From: an uncultured Sphingomonadaceae bacterium
GTDB taxonomy: Bacteria; Pseudomonadota; Alphaproteobacteria; Sphingomonadales; Sphingomonadaceae
Reading direction: 5' to 3'
Assembly: GCA_947493955.1 (NCBI GenBank)
Contig: CANLSQ010000002.1
Location: forward strand, 642,568-706,567
Length of the DNA: 64,000 bases
The notes below the pieces were generated by a model. It was not told where the DNA came from. It saw only the letters and a program-made list of their open reading frames with translations, and ran no database searches. Position 1 is the stretch's first letter. Each line of letters opens with the position of its first letter. The position numbers and the translations under genes were made by a program. This document shows, piece after piece, positions 48,201 through 56,206 of this stretch.

Positions 48201-51200
48201 CGGACCCGCCGCTCAACAACCAGACCAATGACGATGCCGATATGGTGTCGGTTGATGTCAGCGGTAGCTTTGAAGATCTTGACGGTGATACACTAACCTT
48301 CACTGCGACCGGCTTGCCCGCAGGCCTGTCGATTGACGCCAACGGTCTGATCACGGGCACGATAGATGCGGGTGCCAGCCAGCTGAATGGCGGTGTTTAT
48401 ACAGTGACTGTCACTGCGGATGATGGCAATGGCGGCACGGTAGATTCGACCTTCATCTGGACCGTAAACAACCCGCCGCCTGTTGCGGTTGATGACACGG
48501 CAAGCACCACCGAAGACACATCGGTGAACATAGCGGTGCTGACGAATGACAGTGACCCCGATGGGGACACGCTGACCGTTATCTCAGCGAATAGCGATAA
48601 CGGCACGATTGTGATCGAGGCTGACGGTACATTGACCTATCAACCCGATCCCAATTTCAACGGTACGGACACGATTGTCTACACGATCAGTGACGGCAAT
48701 GGTGGTACCGCAACAGCTTCGGTGGAAGTTACGGTTACGGCGGTGAATGATGCGCCGGAAACGGTCGGGCTGCCCGACCTGTTTGACTCGAATAACGAGG
48801 TCATCTCAGTGCCTCTGGGATCGGCCTTCAGCGATGCTGATGACGCGACGCTGACTTATAACATCACCGGCTTGCCAACCGGCCTGACATTTGATCCGGC
48901 TACCGGTCAGGTAACCGGCACTACCGGTGCAACAGCTTCCTCCGATGTGCCTGACGGTGAATATACTGTGACGGTGACCGCAACTGATGCAGCCGGACTG
49001 AATGTCAGCACGACCTTTACCTGGACGATTACCAATGAACCACCCCGGGCGGTGAACGACAATTTTGTCGGCACGGAAGACACGCTGATCAATCTCGATG
49101 TGCTGGCCAATGATGTCGATCCCGATGGTGACCCCGGCACACCGATTGTGATTGTTTCAGCCGATGCAACTAACGGTACTGCCGTCATATTGGCCGACGG
49201 AACGATCGACTTTACGCCTGATCCGGATTTTAACGGTACGGCCACGGTCACCTATACGATTGAGGATGCAAATGGCGAATTTGCAACAGCCGTTGCAACC
49301 ATCGTCATTGACCCGGTCAATGATGCGCCGGATGGTACGATCCTGCCCAATCGCGATAGCGAAGATGGTGATGCGGTGAGTGTCGATTTCGGGGCGCTGT
49401 TCAGTGACCCTGAAGGTGACACGCTGACCTTCAGCGCGGCCAATCTGCCTGCTGGCCTTTCCATCGACATGATGACAGGGGAGATTACAGGCACCATCGA
49501 TCCGGACGCCAGTCAGGTGAATGGCGGTGTCTATCAGGTGGAAGTGACCGCCTCCGACGGCGATCTCGAAACGACACAAAGCTTTATCTGGACGATAACC
49601 AACCCCGGACCAACGGCCAATACCGACACGGCTTCAACGACCGAAGACACGCCGACCGCGCCGATTGATGTTCTGGCCAATGACAATGATCCGGATGGCG
49701 ACACGCTGACGGTGACGGCGGCCAGCGCGGACAATGGCGCAGTGGTTATCAATGCAGACGGTACTTTGACTTACACGCCGGACGCTAATTTCAATGGCAC
49801 CGATACTATCACCTATGTGATCAGTGATGGTCAGGGTGGAAGCTCCACTTCCACCGTGACGGTGACGGTGGGTGCCGAAAATGACGATCCGACGGTGACG
49901 CCGCTGCCGGCGCTGGGCAATGCCGATGCAGATGTAATCGCGATTGATGTCAGTGGCAGCTTTGATGATCTCGACGGCGATATGCTCACCTTTACCGAGA
50001 CCGGCCTGCCGCCCGGTCTGTCCATTGACGCCGCGGGCAACATAACCGGTACGATTGATCCCTCGGCTTCGCAGGGTGGCCCTAATGGCGACGGTATTTA
50101 TAGCGTCACCATCACGGCCGATGACAGCAATGGCGGCACAGTCTCCAGCACCTTCAGCTGGACGGTCACCAATCCACCGCCAGTGGCCAGTGATGATGGT
50201 CCGATCGCGGTGACCGAAGACACGCCGCTGGATATTGACGTACTCTCCAATGATAATGATCCCGATGGCGATACGCTGACCGTGACTCTGGCCACGGCCG
50301 GCAATGGAACAGTGACCATCAATCCCGATGGCACACTGAACTATGCGCCCGATGCGGATTATAACGGCCCTGATACGATCACCTATACGATCAGCGACGG
50401 CAATGGCGGAACATCCACGGCGACGGTCGAAATCAATGTTGGTGCGGTCAATGACGACCCGGTCGCAAGCCCGATTGCACCCCGGAACGATGTCGATAGT
50501 GCAATAATATCCACATCGGTGGCAGCCAACTTCTCTGATGTTGACGGTGATGGTCTGACCTTTACCGCCAGCGGTCTACCTGCCGGTTTGTCGATTGACG
50601 CCAATGGCCTGATCACCGGCACAATCGATAGCAGCGCGAGCCAGGTAAATGGCGGTGTCTATACCGTCACGATTACCGCCGATGATGGCAATGGCGGTAC
50701 GGTCGATCAGGACTTCACCTGGACGATCACCAACCCGCCGCCCGTGGCTGTGAATGACAGTGCATCAACGTCTGAAGACTTGCCGGTGAACATTCCGGTT
50801 CTTGCCAATGACAATGATCCCGATGGCGATATGCTGACCGTCACCACGGCGAGCGCGGCCAATGGCACCGTGGTCATACTGCCTGATGGTACGATCGACT
50901 ATACGCCTGATCAGGATTTCAACGGCACCGATACAATCACTTACACAATCAGTGACGGCAATGGCGGCACCTCGACCGCGACGGTGACCGTCACCGTGAG
51001 CGCGGTCAATGATCCACCGGTTGCGGTTGATGATGCAACAGTGACCGATGAAGAGGTGCCGGTTACGATTCCGGTGCTCGCCAATGACAGCGATGTGGAC
51101 GGCGATCCGCTGATCGTTGCCAGCGCAAGCGCGCCCAACGGTACTGTCGTGATCAACGCCGATGGTACGGTAACCTATACGCCGGATCCGGACTTTAACG

Positions 51201-53728
51201 GTAACGACACAATCACTTATGTGATCAGCGATGGCCAGGGCGGCACGGACACAGCAATTGTCAACGTGACCGTCAATCCGGTCAATGACGCGCCGGTCGC
51301 TGTCGATGATGTGGCGACGACGCCGGAAGACACGCCAATCACGCTCAACGTGCTCAGCAATGATAGCGACGTCGATGGCGATCCACTGATTGTGACGGGT
51401 GCGACCTCGCCTGATGGTCAGGTGACGATCAATCCCGATGGCACGGTGACCTTCACGCCGGATCCGGATTTCAACGGTACCACGACGGTGACCTATACGA
51501 TCAGTGACGGCAATGGCGGCACCGCGACAGCCACGGTGACACTGACGGTAGATCCGGTAAACGATGCGCCGGTTGCAACGCCGGATGTTGCCCAGACCGA
51601 TGAAGACACGCCAGTGACTGTCTCTGTCCTGGACAATGACAGTGATGCTGATGGCGATCCACTGACCGTCACGGCGGCCAGCGCACCCAACGGCACGGTC
51701 GTAATCAATGCCGACGGAACCGTGACCTATACACCTGACCCGAACTTCAACGGCACCGATACGATCACCTACACCGTTTCTGACGGAAATGGTGGGTTCG
51801 CGACCACAACAGCAACAGTCACCGTCAATCCGGTCAATGATGTTCCGGTTGCTGTTGATGACATAGTTTCGACACCGGAAGATGCGCCTGTCACGATACC
51901 GGTGCTGGGCAATGATACGGATGCCGATGGCGATCCATTGACAGTGACTGATGCGACCTCGCCCAATGGCACGGTGACAATCAATCCGGATGGAACGATC
52001 ACCTTCACGCCTGATCCTGATTTCAATGGTCCGACGACGATCACCTATACAGTCAGCGACGGCAATGGAGGTACCGCGACTGCAACCGTTACCGTTGATG
52101 TCACGCCGGTCAACGACCCGCCTGTGGTGACACCCGATATTGCGGCTACGCCAGAAGACACGCCGGTCACCCTGTCGCCGCTCGACAATGCGACGGATGT
52201 TGATGGCGATCCGCTGGTCATCTCCAGTGCAACCTCGCCCAATGGCACGGTGACGATCAATCCCGATGGCACGATCACTTATACGCCCGATCCCAATTTC
52301 AACGGCACGGATGTGATCACCTATCAGGTCAGTGACGGCAATGGCGGCTTTACCACCGCGACAATTACCGTCACGGTCAGCCCGGTCAACGATCCGCCGG
52401 TTGCGGCCAATGACATTGCCGATACCGATGAAGAGCGGCCCGTCGTCATTCCGGTGCTGGCCAATGATGTTGATCTGGACGGCGATCCGCTGACAATAAC
52501 CAATGTCAGTGCCGCCAATGGTACCGTAGTGATCAACCCGGATGGTACGATCACTTATACACCAAATCTCGACTTTTTTGGTACGGATACAATTACGTAC
52601 ACGATCAGTGATGGCAATGGCGGCACGTCCACGGCAACCGTCGCGGTCACCGTCCGCAACGTCAATGAAGTGCCGGTCGATGGCGATGAAGAAGTCTTCG
52701 GCATTGGCGGTGCGGAAACGATTATCGATGTCCTCGCCAATGGCAGCGATCCGGATGGAGACCCGTTGAGTGTGTTCACCGCCAAGGTTGATGTTGGTAC
52801 GGTTGTGATCAACCCGGACGGCACGATTTCCCATTTCGCGCCGGCTGAATTTCAGGGCGTTGCGACGATCACCTATATTGTCAGCGATGGTCAGGGCGGC
52901 TTTGTGGAATCCACTGCGACCGTTATCGTCACGCAGGCCAATGCCAATGTGAATGAATTGCTCGGCAATCCCGGCATCGGTTATCCCGATAGCGAGCGGC
53001 TGAATACAACTCTGAATCCGATCACCGAATTTATTACGGCGCCGCTGATTATCGATGACACGGTGAACAGTTTCCGGTCGCTGAACAACACGCCTGATCT
53101 GGGTGGGGACCGGCCGCTCCTCACTGCGGTGAACGGATTGCGTGCGCTGAATGGAATGGGTGAGCTGGATGTCGATGGCAACCCGATCGATGATGTTGTC
53201 AATCAGCTCGATAAAATCCGCGACCTGCGCTTTGGTGCTGACCGCCTGTTCGATCCGCGCTTTGGCGATTTCCTTGTCGAAGGCCTGACCGGCTTCTCGG
53301 TGCGCCAGCTATCGACCGGCAGCGACCAGGTGATGATTGAATCGGTTGTTCGTGATCGGGTCATCTACATGGAAGTCCGCGATATCGGGGCCGAGAGCGA
53401 TCCGCGTATCGTCGAATATCAGCTACGCACCCGCGACGGTAGTCCGCTGCCCGGCTGGATACGCATGGATGCCCGCGGCCTCGCGATTATCGAACGGCCA
53501 GTGGACGCAGAAACCGTTCGTCTGATCGTACGGGCAATCCGCGCAGATGGTCAGGTCATCGAAATTCCGGTTATCGTTCAGGGGGCAACCGGTGAAATCC
53601 AGATTGATGAGGAGCTTACGCTTTCTCGGAACATGAACGGTGCTGCTCCCCTGGGCAGCGCCATGGCAATGGCAGATGCCAGTGTCGCAGATGAAACAGC
53701 GCAGCTTCTGGCTGCGTTCAAGGCCTAG
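39281..53728 (+). CDS. Giant tandem-repeat surface/secreted protein (DUF4347, tandem-95 and He_PIG modules)
   Basis: 4815 residues. No classical signal peptide; the N-terminus instead has LEPR (15-18) and FDGAA (21-25), the LEPR-type motif of large exoproteins. Residues about 275-435 form a DUF4347 domain with HLVSHG (His330) and DILIYGCEVG (Cys374), a spacing like the His/Cys dyad of caspase/CHAT-fold proteases. A beta-rich region follows (about 440-810). Residues 811-4552 hold about 25 tandem-95 cadherin-like modules (xVLANDxDPDGD ... NPDGTxTYTPDxDFNG ... TISDGNGGTSTATV ... VNDAP) and 15 He_PIG-like modules (FSDxDGDTLTF, GLPAGLSID, GTID, ASQ, NGGVYTVTVTADD). A unique C-terminal region (4553-4815) has no RTX nonapeptides and no LPXTG. 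It is probably a calcium-stiffened adhesin or matrix protein; its 3' neighbours are export proteins. Confidence 0.92.
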   Translation: MTKQTRIPQAHLIALEPRMMFDGAAVVTAATTVSTVDVLESTPLAPGITFNDNNNLSDAAVPNIGLAPLAVAVRDFGAPDAGRADLATVNVSLADDPGAFSAGFVSVSDDSDNRAVVMLDGETPVQLEAISFAEADRSADLPVAQASLMAPVHDDPAAVPIYPVHPAVDVSSTVVAKEAIVAQEALGAAPFKNAEISNSLAGTGAGGGLYPDALRPERVTYDIRESGVRPADFRDYFIIDDNDSRSAVRPMFFGFESFVAENDPVEPGAATTGQDYIFIDTNVENYQELAETWAGKGIIVFIDGNSDGVDQIMTALAGADNIGAIHLVSHGDEGVFWLGTTRIDSASVSGALASSLASIGAKLSADGDILIYGCEVGGDAAGQQLMNALAAATGADIAASIDDTGSILRGGDWTLENRLGSVEAASLVARDWDGLLAPTSISAPANSLTVRDAAGNIISTGTFNFPGGRSPGQTTGATATWDGVGTVAGQSISIRATIVSITAGDTIRFDRPFSGNDDPGFLLVSDGGPLATAEVRWDIFFTASGAPVEIDVSYTVADIDGVGGQPRSREFVTVSTDTLSSFQNAGTSNIEFDTSVAGEVTASGTQSENVNPPQSPSAARFNWLDTSNFTITYNIDPASGIPQAGFNHDGDLDFNLGSGGTTVSIPRLDLDRNDSTASGSAYAGTYVENGNSVGIVDRDVRITNPDGQVESASITLTNAQAGDRLLVNGSDAASGTVRGISYTRTDTGVELTGADSARDYRLALRAITFENTTERPSEVDRNITISFANAALSSNVAVSTISVVEINDPPTAVDDATQTTDESTAINNIDVLANDFDGDGDTLSVVSANAPNGTLVINGDGTLNYTPDSGFSGTDTVTYMISDGRGGTSTATFDVTVAAVNDPPVPVGSLPPQSNVDAAQGIFVSTSQGFSDPDNGFGELTYSATGLPPGLSINENTGAITGTIDNSASQGGSGGVYNIVVTATDPGGLSATQGFAWTITNPPPQANDDGGATNEDTPVTVNVLANDQDPDGDAPLTVISASASNGTVVINADGTLTYTPDPDFNGNDVITYTISDGEGGTDSAVFNMTVVAVNDGPIAVGTLPPQTNVDADAGVSVATASGFTDIDGPTISYSATGLPPGLLINSNTGEITGTIDNSASQGGTNGVYMVTITATDFQGMPATQTFAWTVTNPGPTAVDDTASTDEDTAVTVNVLVNDNDPDGDDLSVTAASAASGTVVVNPNGTITYTPNAGFNGTDTITYTISDGEGGTSTATVEVTVAPVNDAPEPVGALPPQVNVDTDSGISVETAAGFTDGDDASLTYSVSGLPAGLSIDSATGEITGTIDRSASQGGSNGVYMVTVTATDAGGLSATQEFSWTVTNPAPVAVDDTATTDEDTPVLIDVLPNDSDPDGDPITLIAAAASVGQATVVGNQVNYVPPANFNGTATITYTISDGEGGTATATIEVTVTPVNDAPVGTALPPQDTEDGAVIAVPVAGNFSDVDGDMLTFSAADLPPGLSIDPDSGLISGTIDNSASQTNSGVYTATITVSDGNGGTTSQMITFNVSNPGPIAVDDSASTDEDVPVVISPLANDSDPDGDDLTITAASALNGSVVVNADGTVTYTPNPGFNGTDTITYEISDGEGGTSTAEITVTVADVNDTPVTSGSIGDQTNLDSQVISLPVAGAFSDPDGDTLSYIATGLPAGLTIDPDTGVISGTIDRSASQVNGGVYSITVTADDGRGGTVSTTFEWTVTNPAPVASNDSVTTDEDTDVNIAVLANDVDDDGDPLTITEAEAGNGTVTINPDGTLAYSPNANFNGEDTIIYTISDGEGGFSTATVTVTVTPVNDGPTTVGLANQNGEDGASVSIPTAQGFDDIDGDDLTFTASGLPPSLVIDPDTGLITGTLDSDSSVNGPFIVTVTATDPSGESVSTTFVYSIQNIPPIAVDDTATTPEDTPVTVAVLANDSDPDGDPLTITSASSQDGTVVVNADGTLTFTPAENFNGEALVTYTVSDGQGGVATATLTVDVVAVNDAPESLAIPDVTNEDNQSVSVDTSSFFSDLDGDTLTFDVTGLPTGLSIDPATGIISGTIDRDASQPNGGIYSVTVTGTDPDGLTTSQTFTWTVTNPAPTAVNDSATTDEDTPVDITVLTNDTDPDGDPLTVTTATALNGTVTINPDGTLTYEPDANFNGTDTITYVISDGNGGTSTAAVAVTVNAVNDPPVAVDDVATTNEDTPVTIGVLGNDTDIDGDPLTVTDATSPDGTVVINPDGTITFTPNPDFNGPTTITYTISDGNGGTSTATVTVTVDAVNDPPVANMDSATTDEDTPVDIAVLANDTDVDGDPLNVTAADAPNGTVTINPDGTVTYVPDPDFNGTDTITYTISDGQGGFSTSTVEVTVNAVNDAPVATPIAPQNDNDADIIAVDVSGNFSDVDGDNLTFTATGLPLGLSIDADGNITGTIDPDASQGGPGSDGIYSVTVTADDGNGGTVDQIFVWEVNNPAPTAVNDVATTDEDTPVTIPVLANDTDPDGDTLSVTSATASNGLVTINPDGTITYAPNPDFNGTDTITYTISDGNGGTSTATVEVTVAAVNDAPVVDSPLPNVTGVDDETVSIPTAGNFSDVDGDTLTFSAAGLPAGLSIDLDTGLITGTIDNQASQVNGGVYTVTVTADDGNGGMVSTSFTYIVTNPGPTATNDTAATDEDTPVTIDVLANDNDPDGDDLTVTVATAPNGTVVINADGRITYTPNQDFNGTDTITYTISDGNGGTSTATVEVTVAPVNDAPEVDIPIADLNNEDADVISVDISDKFSDLDGDTLTFTATGLPAGLSIDANGLITGTIDPDASQVNGGVYTVTITADDGNGGTVEGSFTWTITNPAPTAVNDTATTDEDTPSAPIAVLANDNDPDGDSLTVVSATAPNGTVVINPDGTLIYTPATNFNGTDIITYQISDGNGGTSTATVEVTVTPVNDAPTADPPLNNQTNDDADMVSVDVSGSFEDLDGDTLTFTATGLPAGLSIDANGLITGTIDAGASQLNGGVYTVTVTADDGNGGTVDSTFIWTVNNPPPVAVDDTASTTEDTSVNIAVLTNDSDPDGDTLTVISANSDNGTIVIEADGTLTYQPDPNFNGTDTIVYTISDGNGGTATASVEVTVTAVNDAPETVGLPDLFDSNNEVISVPLGSAFSDADDATLTYNITGLPTGLTFDPATGQVTGTTGATASSDVPDGEYTVTVTATDAAGLNVSTTFTWTITNEPPRAVNDNFVGTEDTLINLDVLANDVDPDGDPGTPIVIVSADATNGTAVILADGTIDFTPDPDFNGTATVTYTIEDANGEFATAVATIVIDPVNDAPDGTILPNRDSEDGDAVSVDFGALFSDPEGDTLTFSAANLPAGLSIDMMTGEITGTIDPDASQVNGGVYQVEVTASDGDLETTQSFIWTITNPGPTANTDTASTTEDTPTAPIDVLANDNDPDGDTLTVTAASADNGAVVINADGTLTYTPDANFNGTDTITYVISDGQGGSSTSTVTVTVGAENDDPTVTPLPALGNADADVIAIDVSGSFDDLDGDMLTFTETGLPPGLSIDAAGNITGTIDPSASQGGPNGDGIYSVTITADDSNGGTVSSTFSWTVTNPPPVASDDGPIAVTEDTPLDIDVLSNDNDPDGDTLTVTLATAGNGTVTINPDGTLNYAPDADYNGPDTITYTISDGNGGTSTATVEINVGAVNDDPVASPIAPRNDVDSAIISTSVAANFSDVDGDGLTFTASGLPAGLSIDANGLITGTIDSSASQVNGGVYTVTITADDGNGGTVDQDFTWTITNPPPVAVNDSASTSEDLPVNIPVLANDNDPDGDMLTVTTASAANGTVVILPDGTIDYTPDQDFNGTDTITYTISDGNGGTSTATVTVTVSAVNDPPVAVDDATVTDEEVPVTIPVLANDSDVDGDPLIVASASAPNGTVVINADGTVTYTPDPDFNGNDTITYVISDGQGGTDTAIVNVTVNPVNDAPVAVDDVATTPEDTPITLNVLSNDSDVDGDPLIVTGATSPDGQVTINPDGTVTFTPDPDFNGTTTVTYTISDGNGGTATATVTLTVDPVNDAPVATPDVAQTDEDTPVTVSVLDNDSDADGDPLTVTAASAPNGTVVINADGTVTYTPDPNFNGTDTITYTVSDGNGGFATTTATVTVNPVNDVPVAVDDIVSTPEDAPVTIPVLGNDTDADGDPLTVTDATSPNGTVTINPDGTITFTPDPDFNGPTTITYTVSDGNGGTATATVTVDVTPVNDPPVVTPDIAATPEDTPVTLSPLDNATDVDGDPLVISSATSPNGTVTINPDGTITYTPDPNFNGTDVITYQVSDGNGGFTTATITVTVSPVNDPPVAANDIADTDEERPVVIPVLANDVDLDGDPLTITNVSAANGTVVINPDGTITYTPNLDFFGTDTITYTISDGNGGTSTATVAVTVRNVNEVPVDGDEEVFGIGGAETIIDVLANGSDPDGDPLSVFTAKVDVGTVVINPDGTISHFAPAEFQGVATITYIVSDGQGGFVESTATVIVTQANANVNELLGNPGIGYPDSERLNTTLNPITEFITAPLIIDDTVNSFRSLNNTPDLGGDRPLLTAVNGLRALNGMGELDVDGNPIDDVVNQLDKIRDLRFGADRLFDPRFGDFLVEGLTGFSVRQLSTGSDQVMIESVVRDRVIYMEVRDIGAESDPRIVEYQLRTRDGSPLPGWIRMDARGLAIIERPVDAETVRLIVRAIRADGQVIEIPVIVQGATGEIQIDEELTLSRNMNGAAPLGSAMAMADASVADETAQLLAAFKA
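45674..46501 (+). repeat. Uninterrupted run of three 276-base tandem-95 modules
   Basis: The span is 828 bases, exactly 3 x 276, each unit running from (T/V)A(V/N) to VNDPP or VNDAP. It breaks the otherwise strict alternation with He_PIG modules and looks like a local duplication. Confidence 0.85.
50744..52936 (+). repeat. C-terminal run of eight tandem-95 modules
   Basis: 731 residues in eight units of about 91-92, with no He_PIG module between them. The last unit (about 52680-52936) is divergent: it lacks the DEDTPV strand and uses FAPAEFQG instead of TPDPDFNG. This probably caps the stalk before the unique C-terminal region. Confidence 0.85.
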
Positions 53729-53743
53729 ATAGGGAAGCAGATC

Positions 53744-55237
53744 ATGCATATGAAACACACTCTGAGTATTTCGGCACTGGCCTTGCTGGCTGGTTGCGCG
53801 GTGAATCCCAAACCGCTGACACCAACGCAGATCGACACCACTGCGCGCGAGAATATCATAGCCGTTGATGCCGAACAGGAACCGGTGACCGCACCGATCA
53901 ATCTTTATGAGGCGATGGCCCGGGCGCTTAAATATAATCTCGATTACAAGGTCGAGCTGATGGAAGAGGCGCTCAAGATGCGGGAGCTGAATGTTTCACG
54001 CTATGACATGTTGCCGCAACTGGTCGCCAATGCGGGCTATGCCGGAAGGAATAATTTTTCCGGTGCCAGTTCGCTTTCCCTGATTACCCGGCGGCAGTCT
54101 CTGGAGCCGTCTACTTCGGCCGAGAGGGATATATTCACCGCTGACCTGTCGCTCAGCTGGGATGTGCTTGATTTTGGTCTGTCCTATGTCCGCGCTCAAC
54201 AGAAAGCAGACGAATTTCTGATTTCCCAGGAACGCCGGCGCAAGGTGGCCAACCGGATCATTGAAGATGTCCGCACCTCCTATTGGCGCGCGGTGAGCGC
54301 CGAACGGCTGCTGACCAAGCTGAAAGAGCTGGAAGGCAATGTTAGCACCACGCTCGACAATAGCGAAAGACTGGCCGAACGCCGCCTGTCAGCGCCGCTC
54401 ACCGCGCTGACCTACCAGCGGGAACTGGTCCAGATTCAGGCGGAAATCCGAAAACTGCAGCGCGAACTGGTGGTTGCGAAAGCACAGCTTGCTGCGCTGA
54501 TGAACCTGCGCCCAGGCACCGATTTCTCGCTGGTCCTGCCGGACCGGACAGAGACTTTGCCCGCCGTCCAATATACGGGCGAGGATATGATGATGACCGC
54601 GCTGAAAAACCGCGCTGAGCTGCGTGAGGTCAGCTATCGTCAACGGATCAATGCCAAGGAGCTGGACGCGACACTCTTATCGGCTCTCCCCAGTTTCCGC
54701 GGCATATTGGGCGTGAATGTCGATTCCAACGACTTCCTCTTCAACAATAACTGGTTCCAATATGGCGCGCAGGCGAGCTGGAACGTGCTTAACCTGTTCA
54801 AGCTCGGCCCCAAGAAAAAGGCGGTTCGGGCGCAGGACGATCTTTTGCGGCAACGCGAGCTAGCGCTGACCATGGCGGTGATGACACAGGTCCACGTATC
54901 GCGGGCGCGCTTTGGCCATTTGCAGGAAGAATTGCAGACCGCCGAACATCAGCACCGGGTGCAGGACAAGATCCTCTACCAGATCCGTGCGGGCCACAAA
55001 GCCGGTGCGATGAGCCAGCAGACCCTCCTGCGCGAGGAAATGAACACTCTCGTAGCAGAGGTGAAATATGATATAGCTTATGCCGAAGCGCAAAATGCCT
55101 ATGCCAATCTCTTTGCATCCATGGGCATAGATGATTTCGCGCCAGATCTGACAGGCCGCGAGGATGTCAGCACATTGACCGCATCCCTGACCAGCTTGTG
55201 GCAGGAACGCGAAGCGGCGATGAAACTGGATCAATAG
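53744..55237 (+). CDS. TolC-family outer-membrane channel lipoprotein
   Basis: 497 residues. Lipoprotein signal with lipobox LLAGC (Cys18). It has two OEP repeats with long helical hairpins: YEAMARALKYNLDYKVELME and LSLSWDVLDFGLSYVRAQQKADE in the first half, and ASWNVLNLFKLGPKKKAVRAQ in the second. It forms the outer-membrane exit duct. A GGGAAG lies ahead of the ATG, 15 bases after the giant gene, so it is almost surely the same transcript and the exit pore for that protein or its partners. Confidence 0.9.
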   Translation: MHMKHTLSISALALLAGCAVNPKPLTPTQIDTTARENIIAVDAEQEPVTAPINLYEAMARALKYNLDYKVELMEEALKMRELNVSRYDMLPQLVANAGYAGRNNFSGASSLSLITRRQSLEPSTSAERDIFTADLSLSWDVLDFGLSYVRAQQKADEFLISQERRRKVANRIIEDVRTSYWRAVSAERLLTKLKELEGNVSTTLDNSERLAERRLSAPLTALTYQRELVQIQAEIRKLQRELVVAKAQLAALMNLRPGTDFSLVLPDRTETLPAVQYTGEDMMMTALKNRAELREVSYRQRINAKELDATLLSALPSFRGILGVNVDSNDFLFNNNWFQYGAQASWNVLNLFKLGPKKKAVRAQDDLLRQRELALTMAVMTQVHVSRARFGHLQEELQTAEHQHRVQDKILYQIRAGHKAGAMSQQTLLREEMNTLVAEVKYDIAYAEAQNAYANLFASMGIDDFAPDLTGREDVSTLTASLTSLWQEREAAMKLDQ

Positions 55238-55246
55238 GAAGTTTTG

Positions 55247-56200
55247 ATGAGCGAAGAAACCGGAGACGGGACTCCGGACATAGAGGAAAAATCAAAGGCT
55301 CCATGGCTATGGGGTGGCGGCATTGCGCTGGCCGCGATCATAGGTGTGGGCATTGCCAGCAGCGGTGATGGCCCCAATTGGTCAAGCAATGAAGCGGCAA
55401 TGAGTGCCACGGAAGAACAGCCAACCGAAACGACAGAGGCACAGGCGCAAAAGCCGGCACCCAAACCGGACCCGGATGTGCGCGGCGTCATCAAGCCCAA
55501 GCAGGAATCAACGGTCGCCTCGCGGATGACCGCGCGGATTACGTCCATGCCCTTTGGCAAGGGGCAGAGCTTCCGCAAAGGCGCTCTGCTTGCGCAATTT
55601 GACTGTTCGGCGATCCGGGCAGAGCTGAAAGCCGCACAGGCGGCGGCCAATGCCTATAATGTGACGTACAAAACGAACGTGGAGCTCGACCAGTATGAAG
55701 CGATTGGCAAGAATGAAGTCGCCGTGGCCAAGGCCAATCTCGGCAAGGCCAATGCGGAGGCCAATGCGATCAAGGCCAACCTGACAGACTGTGCGGTCTA
55801 CGCTCCTTTTTCCGGAACGGTTGTTGAAGAAATTGCAGGCCGCGGAGAGATAGCGGCGAGCGGCCAGCCATTGCTGACGATCCAGAGCGGCGGCGATCTT
55901 GAGGTCGAGCTGATCGTTCCGAGCAACTGGCTGACCTGGCTGCGTCCCGGCGCGGACTTCACTTTCAAAATCGACGAAACCGGTGCGGATGTGACGGGTC
56001 AGATTATCCGGCTGGGCGCTTCGGTCGATCCGGTGAGCAAGACCATCCGCGTGACCGGCAATGTCGACAAGACCGAAAGCCTTGTCCTGCCGGGCATGAG
56101 TGGGACCGGCGTGTTTGTGAAGCCGGATGAGCGGGTCGCTTCGAATGCTACCAGACAAACAGTGCCGCAAAAAGCATCGGAACAAAAGGGTGAGGAATAG
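55247..56200 (+). CDS. HlyD-type periplasmic adaptor (first of the locus)
   Basis: 317 residues. A short acidic cytoplasmic tail, one membrane helix (about 18-36, WLWGGGIALAAIIGVGIA), and a linker (55-80, Glu/Pro/Lys-rich). A barrel-lipoyl domain (VRGVIKPKQESTVASRMTAR), helical hairpin (QYEAIGKNEVAVAKANLG), second lipoyl half (CAVYAPFSGTVVEEIAGRGE) and beta-barrel (LEVELIVPSNWL) follow. This is the layout of membrane-fusion proteins. ATG at 55247 with AGGA about seven bases upstream; a TTG just before is ignored. Confidence 0.9.
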   Translation: MSEETGDGTPDIEEKSKAPWLWGGGIALAAIIGVGIASSGDGPNWSSNEAAMSATEEQPTETTEAQAQKPAPKPDPDVRGVIKPKQESTVASRMTARITSMPFGKGQSFRKGALLAQFDCSAIRAELKAAQAAANAYNVTYKTNVELDQYEAIGKNEVAVAKANLGKANAEANAIKANLTDCAVYAPFSGTVVEEIAGRGEIAASGQPLLTIQSGGDLEVELIVPSNWLTWLRPGADFTFKIDETGADVTGQIIRLGASVDPVSKTIRVTGNVDKTESLVLPGMSGTGVFVKPDERVASNATRQTVPQKASEQKGEE

Positions 56201-56206
56201 AGCGAC

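Larger units (their letters stand above)
41711..52936 (+). repeat. Alternating tandem-95 / He_PIG repeat array
   Basis: About 40 modules. Order: seven T95-PIG pairs, three T95 in a row, then PIG, then seven more T95-PIG pairs, then eight T95 in a row, the last degenerate. In several places the T95 unit is exactly 92 residues (276 bases). The DNA is repetitive enough to allow unequal recombination. Confidence 0.9.

Noticed and set aside
50765-52834. 689-codon open frame on the minus strand inside the giant gene
   Set aside because: It is the antisense shadow of the repetitive, codon-biased array. Its translation (Arg/Ile/Asp-rich) repeats with the modules and has no domain. Shorter antisense frames in 42-52 kb have the same origin.
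41711-52936. CRISPR-like or satellite repeat array
   Set aside because: Units are about 276-290 bases, coding, in one frame without stops and divergent at synonymous sites, so they are protein modules.
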